Positions 45,241 to 54,575 are shown, counted from the stretch's first letter. The stretch is 64,000 nt of DNA from Brevibacterium sp. XM4083 (GCF_006489205.2 NZ_VFYR02000001.1:248001-312000), one strand, 5' to 3'. Notes: a model not told the origin generated them from the letters alone. Numbers and translations are program-made.

Positions 45241-45921
45241 CTACTTGCCGTCGGAGATGAAGTCGAGCATGCCCGCCTCGTTGACGGGCAGCGCGAGGAG
45301 ACGGTCGAGTTCGGCGTCGTCGGCGTCGATGCCGACGATGCGCAGCGCGTAGAGCGTGAACTCGCGCTCGATCTGGTCGGAGTCGAGCTCACCGCCGGGA
45401 CGGAACCAGATCGAGAGGGAGTTGCAGATCGAGAGGATCGCCCGGGTCGCGAGCTGCGCGTGGCTGACCCGGAACGCACCCGAGTCGATGCCCGCCTGGA
45501 TGATGTCGCCGAGGATGTCCCTGGCCTCCCGCTGCAGCGTCTTGATCCGGGCGGCGTTCTCTCCGCCCAGGCGCTCGGTGTCGCGCAGCAGGACCGTGGA
45601 GACGGAGACGTTGGCCATGCGGTAGCGGGAGAGGTAGCGCACGGAGACCGCGAGCTGATCGACGGGATCGTCGTCGACCTCGGCGATGACGGCCCGACTG
45701 TGCTCGATGTACCACGTGTAGGCTGCGTGGACGAGTTCGTAGAGGGCTTCCTGCTTCGACGGGAAGTAGTAGTAGAGGGCGGAGAGGCTCAGCCCCGCCG
45801 CCTGGGCGATATCGCGGATCGACGCACCGTCGAAGCCCTTCGTCGCGAAGGTGTCGCGGGCCGACCGGAGGATGTTGTTGCGGCCGTTCGTTGCTCTCAC
45901 GTGACCACGCTCCTCGGTCAT
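45241..45921 (-). CDS. TetR-family regulator
   Basis: The 226-residue protein has ASIRDIAQAAGLSLSALYYYFPSKQEAL as DNA-binding helices (~32-60) and a TetR_C_33/KstR2-like ligand domain. It is divergent from the FMN reductase and convergent with the peptide importer. The 214-bp gap to the reductase probably holds its operator; I see no convincing palindrome. The target is unknown; related regulators often control lipid or aromatic catabolism. Confidence 0.87.
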   Translation of the reverse strand: MTEERGHVRATNGRNNILRSARDTFATKGFDGASIRDIAQAAGLSLSALYYYFPSKQEALYELVHAAYTWYIEHSRAVIAEVDDDPVDQLAVSVRYLSRYRMANVSVSTVLLRDTERLGGENAARIKTLQREARDILGDIIQAGIDSGAFRVSHAQLATRAILSICNSLSIWFRPGGELDSDQIEREFTLYALRIVGIDADDAELDRLLALPVNEAGMLDFISDGK

Positions 45922-46135
45922 TGGGGATCGAACATTCTTTCAAGTGGGTTCACTCGCCCCTCGACAATACCGCAGAACCTCACTGTGAGGACCGTCACCC
46001 TGCAACTTCGGAATGATTAAAGTTTCAAGCATGTTGTCAGTCGGTGGAGCCGTCGTCATCTCCGGCGCCGGCCCGGTTCCGGCGGCGGATGTCGCCGGTC
46101 CACTGCTCACCATCGACAGACAGCGAAGGACATTC

Positions 46136-46711
46136 ATGCTCAAGGTCGCGATCATTCCCGGCACCAACCGTCCCCAGGCCCTCAACCCGCAGGTCGTCGC
46201 CTGGGTCAAGGACCAGCTCGACGCCCGAGACGACATCACCGCCGAGGTCGTCCACTTCGCCGACTTCGACCTCCCCCTCCTCGACGAGGTCATCCCCGCC
46301 GGTGCCCAGATGTACGCGAACGCCCACACCAAGGCCTGGGCGGCGAAGCTCGACGAGTTCGACGCCTTCATCTTCGTCACGCCTGAGTACAACCACTCGA
46401 TCTCCGGCTCGCTGAAGAACGCACTCGACTTCGTCGCCGCCGAGTTCAACCACAAGGTCGCCGGCATCGTCAACTACGGAGCCGACAAGGGCGTGCGCGC
46501 GGCCGAGCACCTGCGCCACATCCTCGCCAACTACAAGGTCGCCGTCGTCCGCGACCAGGCCTCCTTCAGCATCTTCACCGATGTCACTGACGGCACCTTC
46601 ACGCCCACCGAGGTGTCCGCCGCACCGTTCGCCTCGATGGTCGATGACCTCGTCGCCTGGGGCGGCGCGCTCAAGGGCGTCCGCGAGGACGCCGCCTCCG
46701 TCACCGTCTGA
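46136..46711 (+). CDS. NADPH-dependent FMN reductase
   Basis: The 191-residue flavodoxin-like protein starts LKVAIIPGTNRPQALNPQV, where GTNRP is the FMN phosphate loop, and contains TPEYNHSISGSLKNALDF, the second FMN-binding block. Such enzymes reduce quinones, azo dyes or free flavin. GAAGGA lies 5 nt before the ATG. A possible -10 TAAAGT is at 46018-46023. It stands alone next to the divergent TetR gene. Confidence 0.88.
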   Translation: MLKVAIIPGTNRPQALNPQVVAWVKDQLDARDDITAEVVHFADFDLPLLDEVIPAGAQMYANAHTKAWAAKLDEFDAFIFVTPEYNHSISGSLKNALDFVAAEFNHKVAGIVNYGADKGVRAAEHLRHILANYKVAVVRDQASFSIFTDVTDGTFTPTEVSAAPFASMVDDLVAWGGALKGVREDAASVTV

Positions 46712-46721
46712 GCGAATCACC

Positions 46722-46755
46722 CAGCCCGCCTGCCGTGTCCGCGGCCGGCGGGCTG
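46722..46755 (+). terminator. terminator-like hairpin after the FMN reductase gene
   Basis: CAGCCCGCC pairs over 9 bp with GGCGGGCTG around a 16-nt GC-rich loop, starting 10 bp after the stop codon. Confidence 0.6.
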
Positions 46756-46877
46756 TGTCGTGTCCGGACGACCTCGCCGAGGCGGCCGGACCTCGGCGCC
46801 GGGAACGCCGGTGGCCGCGGGCGGCCGGGCACCACCTCGGCGAGTGACCCCCTGTGATCTGGGCGACACCGCTGGGG

Positions 46878-46904
46878 TAGGGTCGGATCAGTGAACGATC
46901 GCTC
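46878..46904 (+). promoter_or_regulatory. -10 box and palindrome before the dehydrogenase gene
   Basis: TAGGGT (46878-46883) is a likely -10. Ten bases further, GAACGATCGCTC (46893-46904) is palindromic at 10 of 12 positions and resembles operators of TetR proteins of fatty-acid metabolism. It would sit in the early transcribed region. Confidence 0.45.
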
Positions 46905-46956
46905 AGCGCCGGACCCGGCGCCGTGATCCCCGCCGTCCCCGACGCGAAGGAATCCC

Positions 46957-47718
46957 ATGGACATCACAGACACAGTCGCCCTTGTCACCGGCGGAGCCTC
47001 GGGGCTCGGCCGCGCCACCACGGAGACGCTGCTCGCCGGCGGGGCGCAGGTCGTCATGGTCGACCTCAACGCCGAGGTGGGGGAGCAGGTGGCCCGCGAA
47101 CTCGGCGACCGTGCCCACTTCGTCGCCGCTGACGTCACCGACGAAGCACAGGTGCAGGCAGCCGTCGACACGGCCACCGCGCTCGGCTCCCTGCGCATCG
47201 TCGTCAACTGCGCGGGCGTGGCGACCCCGGGCAAGCTCGTGTCGAAGAAGGGCCCGCTGCCCCTCGACGCGTTCACCAAGGTCCTCGCCATCAACGTCGT
47301 CGGCACCGTCAACGTCTGCCGCCTCGCCGCCGCCGCAATGCAGCAGGAGGAGCCGGTCGGCGAAGAGCGCGGCGTCATCGTCAACACCGCCTCGGTCGCG
47401 GCGTTCGACGGCCAGATCGGACAGATCGCCTACTCCGCGTCGAAGGGCGCGGTGGCCGCGGTGACCCTTCCGATGGCGCGCGAACTCGCCGCCTCGCTCA
47501 TCCGCGTCGTCACGATCGCCCCCGGCATCTTCGAGACGCCGATGATGGCAGGACTGCCCGCCGAGGCGCAGGAATCGCTGGGGAAGTCCGTGCCCCACCC
47601 CGCGCGGCTGGGCAAGCCCGCCGAATACGCCCAGCTCGTCGAATCGATCGTCGCGAACCCGATGCTCAACGGAGAGACGATCCGCCTCGACGGCGCGATC
47701 CGCATGGCGCCGAAGTGA
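46957..47718 (+). CDS. short-chain dehydrogenase (3-hydroxyacyl-CoA dehydrogenase type II-like)
   Basis: The 253-residue protein has the NAD site VTGGASGLG (10-18), VNCAGVA, catalytic Ser in [10 protein letters not shown] and Tyr159-x3-Lys163 (AYSASK). The overall pattern, with a long loop [14 protein letters not shown], resembles HSD17B10-like dehydrogenases that oxidise 3-hydroxy(-2-methyl)acyl-CoA in branched-chain amino-acid or lipid breakdown. GAAGGAATCCC precedes the ATG. It ends 7 bp from the convergent response-regulator gene. Confidence 0.85.
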   Translation: MDITDTVALVTGGASGLGRATTETLLAGGAQVVMVDLNAEVGEQVARELGDRAHFVAADVTDEAQVQAAVDTATALGSLRIVVNCAGVATPGKLVSKKGPLPLDAFTKVLAINVVGTVNVCRLAAAAMQQEEPVGEERGVIVNTASVAAFDGQIGQIAYSASKGAVAAVTLPMARELAASLIRVVTIAPGIFETPMMAGLPAEAQESLGKSVPHPARLGKPAEYAQLVESIVANPMLNGETIRLDGAIRMAPK

Positions 47719-47725
47719 TCTGAGG

Positions 47726-48493
47726 TCAGCGGGACTCGTTGACGAGCAGGGCGAGCTGGACGCGGGTGCTCACCTCGAGCTTGTCGAAGATCCTCGCGAG
47801 GTGGGTCTTCACGGTCGCTGTCGAGACGAAGAGCGACCGCGCCACCTGGGCGTTCGTCATGCCGCTCGCCACCGCCTCGGCGATCTCCCGTTCCCTCGCG
47901 GTCAGCGCCGCGAGCGGATCGGGGCGATTCGGCTGGGCAGGATTCCGCATGCTGCCCGGGCCGCCCTGACCGGTCGACCGTCCGAAGGCTCCGGCAAGGA
48001 ACGCGTCGTCACGGCCGGTGCTGCTGCCGGCGGTCGGGACCCCGTCCTGCCGCTGCGGTGCGCGGCCGTCAGCCGATCGCGCCTGGTCGAGCAGCGAATC
48101 CATCACTCCGGGTGAGAGCGTGCGCGTGCCGCCGGCGGCGGCGCGCACCGCGTTGATGAGCTCATCGGGCGGGGTGTCCTTGAGGATGTAGCCGGCGGCC
48201 CCAGCGCGCAGCGCCTCGTGGACGAATTCGTCGGTGCCGAACGCGGTGAGGACGAGCACCTCGGGGCGGTCGGCCTGCGCCATGAGCGTGCGGGTCGCCG
48301 CGAGCCCGTCCATGACCGGCATCCGCAGGTCCATGAGGATGAGATCGGGAGCGAGCTCACGGGAGAGGGCGACGGCCTCCTCGCCGTTGGTCGCCTCGGC
48401 GACGATCTCTATGTCCTTCGCGGCGCCGAGGAGGAGCGTGAGTCCCGAGCGCATGAGCGACTCGTCGTCGGCGATGATGATCCTCAGGCTCAT
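47726..48493 (-). CDS. NarL/FixJ-type response regulator
   Basis: The receiver domain has acidic DD (9-10), phospho-acceptor Asp55 (LILMDLRMP) and the switch Lys in YILKDTPP. The C-terminal LuxR helix-turn-helix is LTAREREIAEAVASGMTNAQVARSLFVSTATVKTHL. The linker between them is ~50 residues longer than usual (residues ~135-190, Gly/Arg/Pro/Gln-rich). It is coupled to the upstream histidine kinase by ATGA. Confidence 0.92.
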   Translation of the reverse strand: MSLRIIIADDESLMRSGLTLLLGAAKDIEIVAEATNGEEAVALSRELAPDLILMDLRMPVMDGLAATRTLMAQADRPEVLVLTAFGTDEFVHEALRAGAAGYILKDTPPDELINAVRAAAGGTRTLSPGVMDSLLDQARSADGRAPQRQDGVPTAGSSTGRDDAFLAGAFGRSTGQGGPGSMRNPAQPNRPDPLAALTAREREIAEAVASGMTNAQVARSLFVSTATVKTHLARIFDKLEVSTRVQLALLVNESR

Positions 48494-50010
48494 GCGGTCT
48501 CCTCGGTCGACGGGGCGGAGGCGGGGCGGGCGGTGGGCCGCTGGTCGGGCACCGCGCGTTCGAGACTCGACCGTCCGTGCTCCTCGGTCTCCGGGTCGGC
48601 GCTGTCGCGGGTCTGCCGCGCGCTGTCGTCAGCGGGTGCGGAATCCGGTGAGGCGCTGAGTCCGGGCGCGGGAATCCGCGCGCGGAGGACGAAATCGGGT
48701 CCGGTGGTGACCGTGAGGTCGCCGCCCATCGCCTCCATCCGCTCGCGCAGGCCGAGCAGTCCGAGCCCGGATCCGGCGATCGGCGACATCTGAGGCGGCA
48801 CCGCGGTGCTGCGTCCGGCGCCGACGGCACGGTGGCGCGTCACCGGGTTGCTCGCGGTGAGCAGCAGGGCGTCTCCTGTGGCGTCGACGGCGACGGTGAT
48901 CGTCAGCCGCGCGCCGGGCGCGTGCTTGACGGCGTTTGTCATCGCCTCCTGGACGAAGCGGTAGATCGTCGTGCGTTCAAGGGCGCCGAGGCTGTGGAGC
49001 GATGCGGCGGTGAGCGGCGGTTCGTAGACGAGGTCGACGCTGTCCGCACGGCCGCGGACGAGTGGTTCGAGGTCGGGATCGACGACGGTGCCCTGGTCGT
49101 CGCCGCGCAGCATCGTCAGCACTTCGCGCAGTTCGACGCCGGAGCGGCGGGCGCTGTCGGCGATGAGCCTGGCACTCTCGCGCACCGACGCCGGGTCGAG
49201 ATCCTCGCGGACGGAGAGCGCACCGGAGTACATCGCGATGACGCTGAGGTGGTGTGACAGGGAGTCGTGCATGTCGCGGGCGATGCTCCGGCGCACCTCG
49301 GCGATCGCCCGCTCCTGCCGGGACTGCCCGCGCAGGAGTGTCTGGGCGGCGGAGTCGATGAAGCCCTGCTCACGGGCACCGCGGATGACGCCGATGACGA
49401 CGATGATCGACAGGGACGACAGATTGAAGAGGTAGACGGGCAGCTGGAAGCCGCCGAGGGCCGTGGGGGTGATGACGTAGGCGAAGGTGAGTGCGGCGAT
49501 CGAGACGAGGAGCGTCGAGATGGTGAGGAGCCAGTTGCGCCGCGCGCACAGCGTGATCATCAGCAGCCCCGACGACGCGATTCCGAGGACTCCGATGGTT
49601 CCGAAGGCGACGCCGATGAGACCGAGCGTGACGGGAATCCACCCTCCGGTGTGCCGCTGCAGGGATTCGACCGATCCGTCCCGGTCGAGGAACGTCTCGC
49701 CTCCGCGGCCACTCGTCGACAGGAATTCCCGGAGCTTCTCAGCCGCCAGGACTTTGGGCCTCAGCGTCGAGCGGGGAACGGTCCGCCCGTCGAGCCAGAG
49801 GACGATGGGCAGGCAGGCCAGGGAGATCGCCCCGAAGACGATGTGGATGGTGATCTCGGCGTTTCGGCTGAATTCGTCGACAGCGGGATCGTTCGGGTTC
49901 GACCAGTTGGCGGCAATGAGACCGGCAACGATGAGTGCGCCGATGACGAAGCAGATCGTCGTCCAGAGGGCGGCGCGGAAGAAACGGTGGTGGCGGGCGC
50001 GAAAGGGCAC
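48490..50010 (-). CDS. sensor histidine kinase (HisKA_3 type)
   Basis: Residues 1-275 hold about six membrane helices with a ~65-residue cytoplasmic insertion. The dimerisation/phosphorylation helix reads IARDMHDSLSHHLSVIAMYSG, followed by the ATPase domain with FVQEAMTNAVKHAPGA and SGLGLLGLRERMEAMGG. The last ~60 residues are a Ser/Asp/Arg-rich tail. The start is GTG at 50010: TATCGT ends 6 nt before it, the leaderless pattern seen elsewhere in the window. Its partner is the response regulator that overlaps its stop. The CPBP protein is divergent. Confidence 0.88.
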   Translation of the reverse strand: MPFRARHHRFFRAALWTTICFVIGALIVAGLIAANWSNPNDPAVDEFSRNAEITIHIVFGAISLACLPIVLWLDGRTVPRSTLRPKVLAAEKLREFLSTSGRGGETFLDRDGSVESLQRHTGGWIPVTLGLIGVAFGTIGVLGIASSGLLMITLCARRNWLLTISTLLVSIAALTFAYVITPTALGGFQLPVYLFNLSSLSIIVVIGVIRGAREQGFIDSAAQTLLRGQSRQERAIAEVRRSIARDMHDSLSHHLSVIAMYSGALSVREDLDPASVRESARLIADSARRSGVELREVLTMLRGDDQGTVVDPDLEPLVRGRADSVDLVYEPPLTAASLHSLGALERTTIYRFVQEAMTNAVKHAPGARLTITVAVDATGDALLLTASNPVTRHRAVGAGRSTAVPPQMSPIAGSGLGLLGLRERMEAMGGDLTVTTGPDFVLRARIPAPGLSASPDSAPADDSARQTRDSADPETEEHGRSSLERAVPDQRPTARPASAPSTEETA

Positions 50011-50119
50011 CCTTCGACGATACCCGGGCGGTCGCCTCGGCGAGGTCAGCCGAAAGGATGAGAATGTCCATGCCGATGACGGACAGCGGCCACGGGCGGA
50101 CCGTGGAACGGTGGAGAGC

Positions 50120-51412
50120 ATGAGCCCTCGAATCCCCACCGCGTATCTGCGTCTGCTCCGCGATCTGCCGGGCAACCGCTGGTTCAAGCCCGCCCTCCTC
50201 GTCGGGCTTGCCGCACTGTACTACCTCGTCTTCCTCGTCGGACTCCTCACCGTCGTCGCCGTCTGGTTGGGACTCAGTGCCGACGATGTCGACACCGCCG
50301 TCGCCGGCATCGACGATCTCAACACGGTGACGGGTCTCCTCACGATGCTGCTGTCCGTCATCCTCATGTGGCCGACCCTCGAACTGGCGATGCTCACCGT
50401 CTACCAGCGCTGGTTCTTCCCGCTCATCTCCGTGCGGAGGAGCGGCGGGGCAGCAGGGTCAGGGGTCAACGCTGAGGCCGCTGCGGCGACGGACCCGGCT
50501 GGTGCGGAGGCCGACCCGGACGGACTGAGGGCCGATGCGGCGGCGGACCCTGCTGGCACGGGGTTCGACGGGAGGGGCGACGGCGCAGACGGCTCGTGGG
50601 CTCAGCAGACCCGCGCTCGGCCCAACTCAGTTCCCGGAGGGATGCGGTGGCGGCTGCTGGGGCGGTATCTTCTGCTCTCGTTGGTGGTGTGGGCGGTCGG
50701 TCTCGTCGTCCTCGGGATCATCGCGCCTGAAACGGTCGCCATCGAACACGGCGTCGCATGGGGGCACCAGCTCGCGCTGCAGCTGGTCCTCGTCCTGCTG
50801 CTCGTCCCACTCCAGGCGATGAGCGAGGAGCTCGTCTTCCGCGGGCTTGCGATGACCGTCATCGGCAGCTGGATGCGTCATCCTGCGTGGGCACTTCTCC
50901 TGCCTATCCCGCTCTTCGTGGCCGGACACATCTATGATGTGCCCGGTCTCATCAGCGTCGGGATCTTCGCCGTCGTCATGGGTGTGCTCACGCTGAAGAC
51001 GAACGGGCTCGAGGCGGCGATCGCCTTCCACACGGTCAACAACCTCTTCGCCTTCGGCTTCGGCATCATCGCCGGCACCGATCTCAATGCGACGGACACG
51101 CCGCCGGCGGTGCTCGCGGTCGGCACTGCCGCGCCGATCGTCTTCGCGCTCGTCGTCATCCTCGACGCCCGTCGTCGTGGTCCCGAACTGCGGGTGCCGC
51201 GGACTGCAGGCACAGTCGGCGCGATCGGCCCCGGTGCGACAGTTGCGCGACGACCTGTCCGCGCCCATCGCGACCTGGGCCCGGGAACCCCCTCCGGCGT
51301 GCCCGCACCGGGACTGCCCTCACACCGTGAAGCGCACCCCCGTGAAGTTCCTCCGCCACGCGGCGACCTCGGTCGCGATGTCGTCGAGGACAGCCTCGGC
51401 GGATGGATCTGA
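50120..51412 (+). CDS. CPBP-family intramembrane protease-like protein
   Basis: The membrane protein has ~8 helices and the three CPBP motifs: EELVFRG (E236, E237, R241), FVAGH (H270) and HTVNN (H304, N308). These form the metal-dependent active site shared with type II CAAX proteases. A ~65-residue Ala/Asp/Gly-rich loop (~115-180) splits the helices. The last ~70 residues, after ILDARRRG, are Pro/Arg-rich with poor codon bias and may be a read-through tail. GGAGAGC precedes the ATG. The gene lies between two histidine-kinase systems; immunity or membrane-protein processing are the usual roles. Confidence 0.82.
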   Translation: MSPRIPTAYLRLLRDLPGNRWFKPALLVGLAALYYLVFLVGLLTVVAVWLGLSADDVDTAVAGIDDLNTVTGLLTMLLSVILMWPTLELAMLTVYQRWFFPLISVRRSGGAAGSGVNAEAAAATDPAGAEADPDGLRADAAADPAGTGFDGRGDGADGSWAQQTRARPNSVPGGMRWRLLGRYLLLSLVVWAVGLVVLGIIAPETVAIEHGVAWGHQLALQLVLVLLLVPLQAMSEELVFRGLAMTVIGSWMRHPAWALLLPIPLFVAGHIYDVPGLISVGIFAVVMGVLTLKTNGLEAAIAFHTVNNLFAFGFGIIAGTDLNATDTPPAVLAVGTAAPIVFALVVILDARRRGPELRVPRTAGTVGAIGPGATVARRPVRAHRDLGPGTPSGVPAPGLPSHREAHPREVPPPRGDLGRDVVEDSLGGWI

Positions 51413-51497
51413 CGTCGCGGCCGACCGTGGCGTCACGGGGATCTCCCGCCGGGTTCGCGTCGCGGGCCCGGCCCCCGGAGTGGAGGCGCCGATGCGC

Positions 51498-52826
51498 TCA
51501 CACCGTCGGCAGGACCGCGGTGATGGCGAAGCCGCCCTCCTCTGTGGGTCCCACGGTGAGTCTGCCGCCGAGTGCCTCGACCCGCTCTCGCATGCCGGTG
51601 AGACCGAAACCCGCTCCGGCCGCAGTCTGCGGGTCCGGTGCGATCCCGTTCCCCGCGCCGGCAGCGGTTCGGTTCCGCGCGCTGGGCGCGCCATTGACGA
51701 CGGAGACGACGATCCCGGCGTCCACGGATGTGACGTCCACCTGGATCGGCGCTCCCGCGGCATGACGCAGCGCGTTCGACAGGCCCTCCTGAACGACACG
51801 GAAGGCGGTGAGACCGGCTGTCGGAGCGACGCGGGCGGAATCGGGCGCGAACTCGAGGTCGACGTGTGCGCCCGTGCTCCGCGTCGCCGAGACGAGCCCG
51901 GGGATGTCATCGATCGTCGGCTGCGGTGCCAGATCGGCGTCGTGGCTGCCGCGGAGGACAGCGAGGAGTCCGCGCATCTCGGTGAGCGCCTGCCGGGCGG
52001 ATCCGGCAATCGAATCGAACTCCTCCCGGCTGCGCTGGTCGAGGTCGGGCAGCCGGTACTGCGCCGTCGTCGCCTGCACGCTGATGACGGACATGCTGTG
52101 TGCGACGACGTCGTGGAGTTCCTGGGCGATGCGGTTGCGGTTGTCGAGTTCGGTGCGCTTGGCCGCCTCCGCGGCACCGAGCCGACGTTCGGCGGCCAAC
52201 TGACTGCGTCCGGTCAGCCACAGGCGCAGCAGGACGGCGATGCCTCCGACCCCGGCGGTGATCGCCGCGGTCGTGATCGCGTTCGCGAACGCTCCCTGGA
52301 AGGCCCCGGCGTGCGGGAGGAGCAGGCTGCCCGCGCCGATGACGGCGCTGACCGCCCAGGCGGCCACAAGGTGGGGCCAGCGGTGACGGAGACCGAGGAC
52401 GATGCAGGTGAGTCCGAGGGCGATCGTCGTCGTCACCGCCCACGGCCAGACGAGACCGGAGGTATGCGCAGTCGCGGCGATGCCGGCGGCCGAGGACACC
52501 GCGCCGACGACGACGGCGAGGGTGGGCAGGCGAATCGCGAGGACGGGGGCGACCGCCTGACCGAGGGCGATGAGCATCGCGACGACGACCCACATCCCGT
52601 ACGCCGAGGCGAAGACGGGCCAGCCGACGGCCACGAGCACGACGGCGGCGAGGATCGTCGTCAGCCAGTACCAGCCGTCGGAACCGATGAGCGCCTGCAA
52701 CTGGGTGGGCTCCTGCGTGTCAGCAGGCTCGAGCGGCGCGGTGGGCGTGTGCATGTCAGTGGTCTCCTGCGATTCGGACGATCGCTGTGGTGTGGGGGAC
52801 TGCGGCGGTCGGATGAGCGTGGTCAT
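51498..52826 (-). CDS. sensor histidine kinase (HisKA_3 type)
   Basis: The 442-residue protein has six membrane helices, the phospho-acceptor helix RIAQELHDVVAHSMSVISVQ and the ATPase domain with VVQEGLSNALRHAAGA and GFGLTGMRERVEALGG. Its ATG overlaps the stop of the sensor-domain gene by ATGA. Together with that gene and the divergent response regulator at 53898 it forms a three-gene sensing unit. The first ~45 residues are a polar, Thr/Pro-rich stretch. Confidence 0.9.
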   Translation of the reverse strand: MTTLIRPPQSPTPQRSSESQETTDMHTPTAPLEPADTQEPTQLQALIGSDGWYWLTTILAAVVLVAVGWPVFASAYGMWVVVAMLIALGQAVAPVLAIRLPTLAVVVGAVSSAAGIAATAHTSGLVWPWAVTTTIALGLTCIVLGLRHRWPHLVAAWAVSAVIGAGSLLLPHAGAFQGAFANAITTAAITAGVGGIAVLLRLWLTGRSQLAAERRLGAAEAAKRTELDNRNRIAQELHDVVAHSMSVISVQATTAQYRLPDLDQRSREEFDSIAGSARQALTEMRGLLAVLRGSHDADLAPQPTIDDIPGLVSATRSTGAHVDLEFAPDSARVAPTAGLTAFRVVQEGLSNALRHAAGAPIQVDVTSVDAGIVVSVVNGAPSARNRTAAGAGNGIAPDPQTAAGAGFGLTGMRERVEALGGRLTVGPTEEGGFAITAVLPTV

Positions 52827-53704
52827 CGTGACACCGTCTGGGCGGTGTCCACCACCATCGTGTCAGTGGCGTGTGACACAGTCGAGGCAGTGGGGGTCGA
52901 CAGGACGCCGCTCGACGAGGACGCAGGAGTCGATGTGCCCCATGCAGCGGTGCCGGGTCGACTCGCCGGGGTCGGCGCTGTCACGACTGGATTGAGCCCC
53001 GCGGTGACCGCGGCGACCTCGAGCAGCGCCATGGCATGGAGGACGAAGGGGAAGGTGAGGAGAAGGACGAGACCGGCGGCGAACTGGAAGGTCGCCTCGG
53101 CAGTGAAGCCGAGATCGACGACGGGTGACCGGTTCCATCCGGCGACGATGAGGTCGATCAGACCCGATCCGTCGTCGGGGAGGAAGCGGCCCCACCAGAA
53201 GTAGGTGAGTCCGCCGAGCCCGCCGAAGAACCAGGACACTGCGACGCTGAAGGTGACGATGCGCACGGGCAGGGCGAAGAGCGATTCGAAGAGCAGGTCG
53301 AGCCAGCGCCTCCCGTCGCCGATGATGCTCAGCCACCCCCGCAGCCCGTGCCCGCGAGGACGATGAGGCACAGCGGCGAGCGGGGCACCCCACTGCCTGA
53401 CACGGGCGCGGGAGAGATCAGCGAAGCTCGAGGCGACGACGAGGACGACGGGAAGGAGAAGGACGCCGACCCAGATGACCGCCGTGCCCAGGGCCAGGGC
53501 GAAGAGCGGAATGAGGATGATGACGGCCGCGACCGAGACTGCCAGACCCGGAACGACGAGGCGAGCATCGCGACCGAGGGTGCGGACCCGGCGCGACCAC
53601 CCTGAGCCGTGGCTGTGGGGTGTCGCTGCCGGGTCGCTCGGTGGTCGGTCGGCGGACGCGGGCGCGACAACGGTGTGCGGTGGCTGCGCGGCGAAGGTGT
53701 TCAT
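52823..53704 (-). CDS. membrane sensor-domain protein (PF13796-like)
   Basis: The 293-residue protein has four membrane helices in two pairs and DLLFESLFALPVRIVTFSVAVSWFFGG, matching the 'Sensor' domain usually fused to the N-terminus of actinobacterial histidine kinases. Here it is separate and coupled by ATGA to a kinase with its own membrane helices. The last ~50 residues are Thr/Ser/Ala-rich. GAGGAG lies 7 nt before the ATG at 53704. It may modulate the kinase through the membrane. Confidence 0.78.
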   Translation of the reverse strand: MNTFAAQPPHTVVAPASADRPPSDPAATPHSHGSGWSRRVRTLGRDARLVVPGLAVSVAAVIILIPLFALALGTAVIWVGVLLLPVVLVVASSFADLSRARVRQWGAPLAAVPHRPRGHGLRGWLSIIGDGRRWLDLLFESLFALPVRIVTFSVAVSWFFGGLGGLTYFWWGRFLPDDGSGLIDLIVAGWNRSPVVDLGFTAEATFQFAAGLVLLLTFPFVLHAMALLEVAAVTAGLNPVVTAPTPASRPGTAAWGTSTPASSSSGVLSTPTASTVSHATDTMVVDTAQTVSR

Positions 53705-53885
53705 CAGGCTGCTCCTCTGTGTTCTCGGATCGACGAGGGGTTCGCCGACGAGAGGCACATTAGGGAGGCGGTCTGCGGTCGCGCATCATACTCAGGGGTG
53801 AACCTGGCAGCCGCCGAGGTGGTCCTCGCGGCCGACGTCGCCAGGCGGTGCCCGTGTGTGCGACGGTCCGCTGCCTGCAGTCGGG

Positions 53886-53891
53886 TAGCGT
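53886..53891 (+). promoter_or_regulatory. leaderless -10 box of the response-regulator gene
   Basis: TAGCGT is followed by six bases (GAGAGC) and the ATG at 53898, the spacing expected when transcription starts at the initiation codon. Confidence 0.6.
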
Positions 53892-53897
53892 GAGAGC

Positions 53898-54575
53898 ATG
53901 CCGGACACTCAGCCCACCCCCATCCGCGTCGCGATCGTCGACGATCAGGCGATGGTCCGTCAGGGGTTCGGAGCGCTCCTCGACGCCCAGTCGGACATGA
54001 GCGTCGTCGGCAGCGCCGAGGACGGCGCGCAGGTCGTCGACCTCGTGCGTCGCACCGCGCCCGACGTCATTCTCATGGACATCCGCATGCCGCAGCTCAA
54101 CGGGCTCGACGCCACCCGGGCGGTGTTCGCGATGCCCGGTGATCACCCGAAGGTCATCATGCTCACGACCTTCGACGCCGACGAGTACGTCTTCGCCGCT
54201 CTGCGCGCCGGGGCCAGCGGGTTCCTCCTCAAGGATGCGACCGCCGAGGATCTCATCAATGCCGTCCGCGTCGTCGCCGCCGGTGAGTCGCTGCTCGCCC
54301 CGTCGGTGACGCGACGCCTCATCGCCGAATACGTCAGCGGTCCGACGGTCGCAAAGGACACCGCCGTGCTCGGCCAGCTCACCGAACGCGAGATCGACGT
54401 CATGACGCTGGTCGCCAAGGGCAGGACGAACGCCGAGGTGGCCGCCGACCTCTTCCTCGCCGAACAGACGGTGAAGACCCATGTGTCACGGATCCTTGCG
54501 AAGCTCGGACTGCGGGACCGGACGCAGATCGTCGTCGCCGCCTACGAGTCCGGTCTCGTCGTCGCCGGAGGGTAG
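53898..54575 (+). CDS. NarL/FixJ-type response regulator
   Basis: The 225-residue protein has DD (15-16), phospho-acceptor Asp61 (ILMDIRMP), Lys in FLLKDATAED, and a LuxR helix-turn-helix LTEREIDVMTLVAKGRTNAEVAADLFLAEQTVKTHV. It is divergent from the sensor-domain/kinase operon, its probable input. The stop codon lies inside a perfect palindrome shared with the convergent gene. Confidence 0.92.
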   Translation: MPDTQPTPIRVAIVDDQAMVRQGFGALLDAQSDMSVVGSAEDGAQVVDLVRRTAPDVILMDIRMPQLNGLDATRAVFAMPGDHPKVIMLTTFDADEYVFAALRAGASGFLLKDATAEDLINAVRVVAAGESLLAPSVTRRLIAEYVSGPTVAKDTAVLGQLTEREIDVMTLVAKGRTNAEVAADLFLAEQTVKTHVSRILAKLGLRDRTQIVVAAYESGLVVAGG

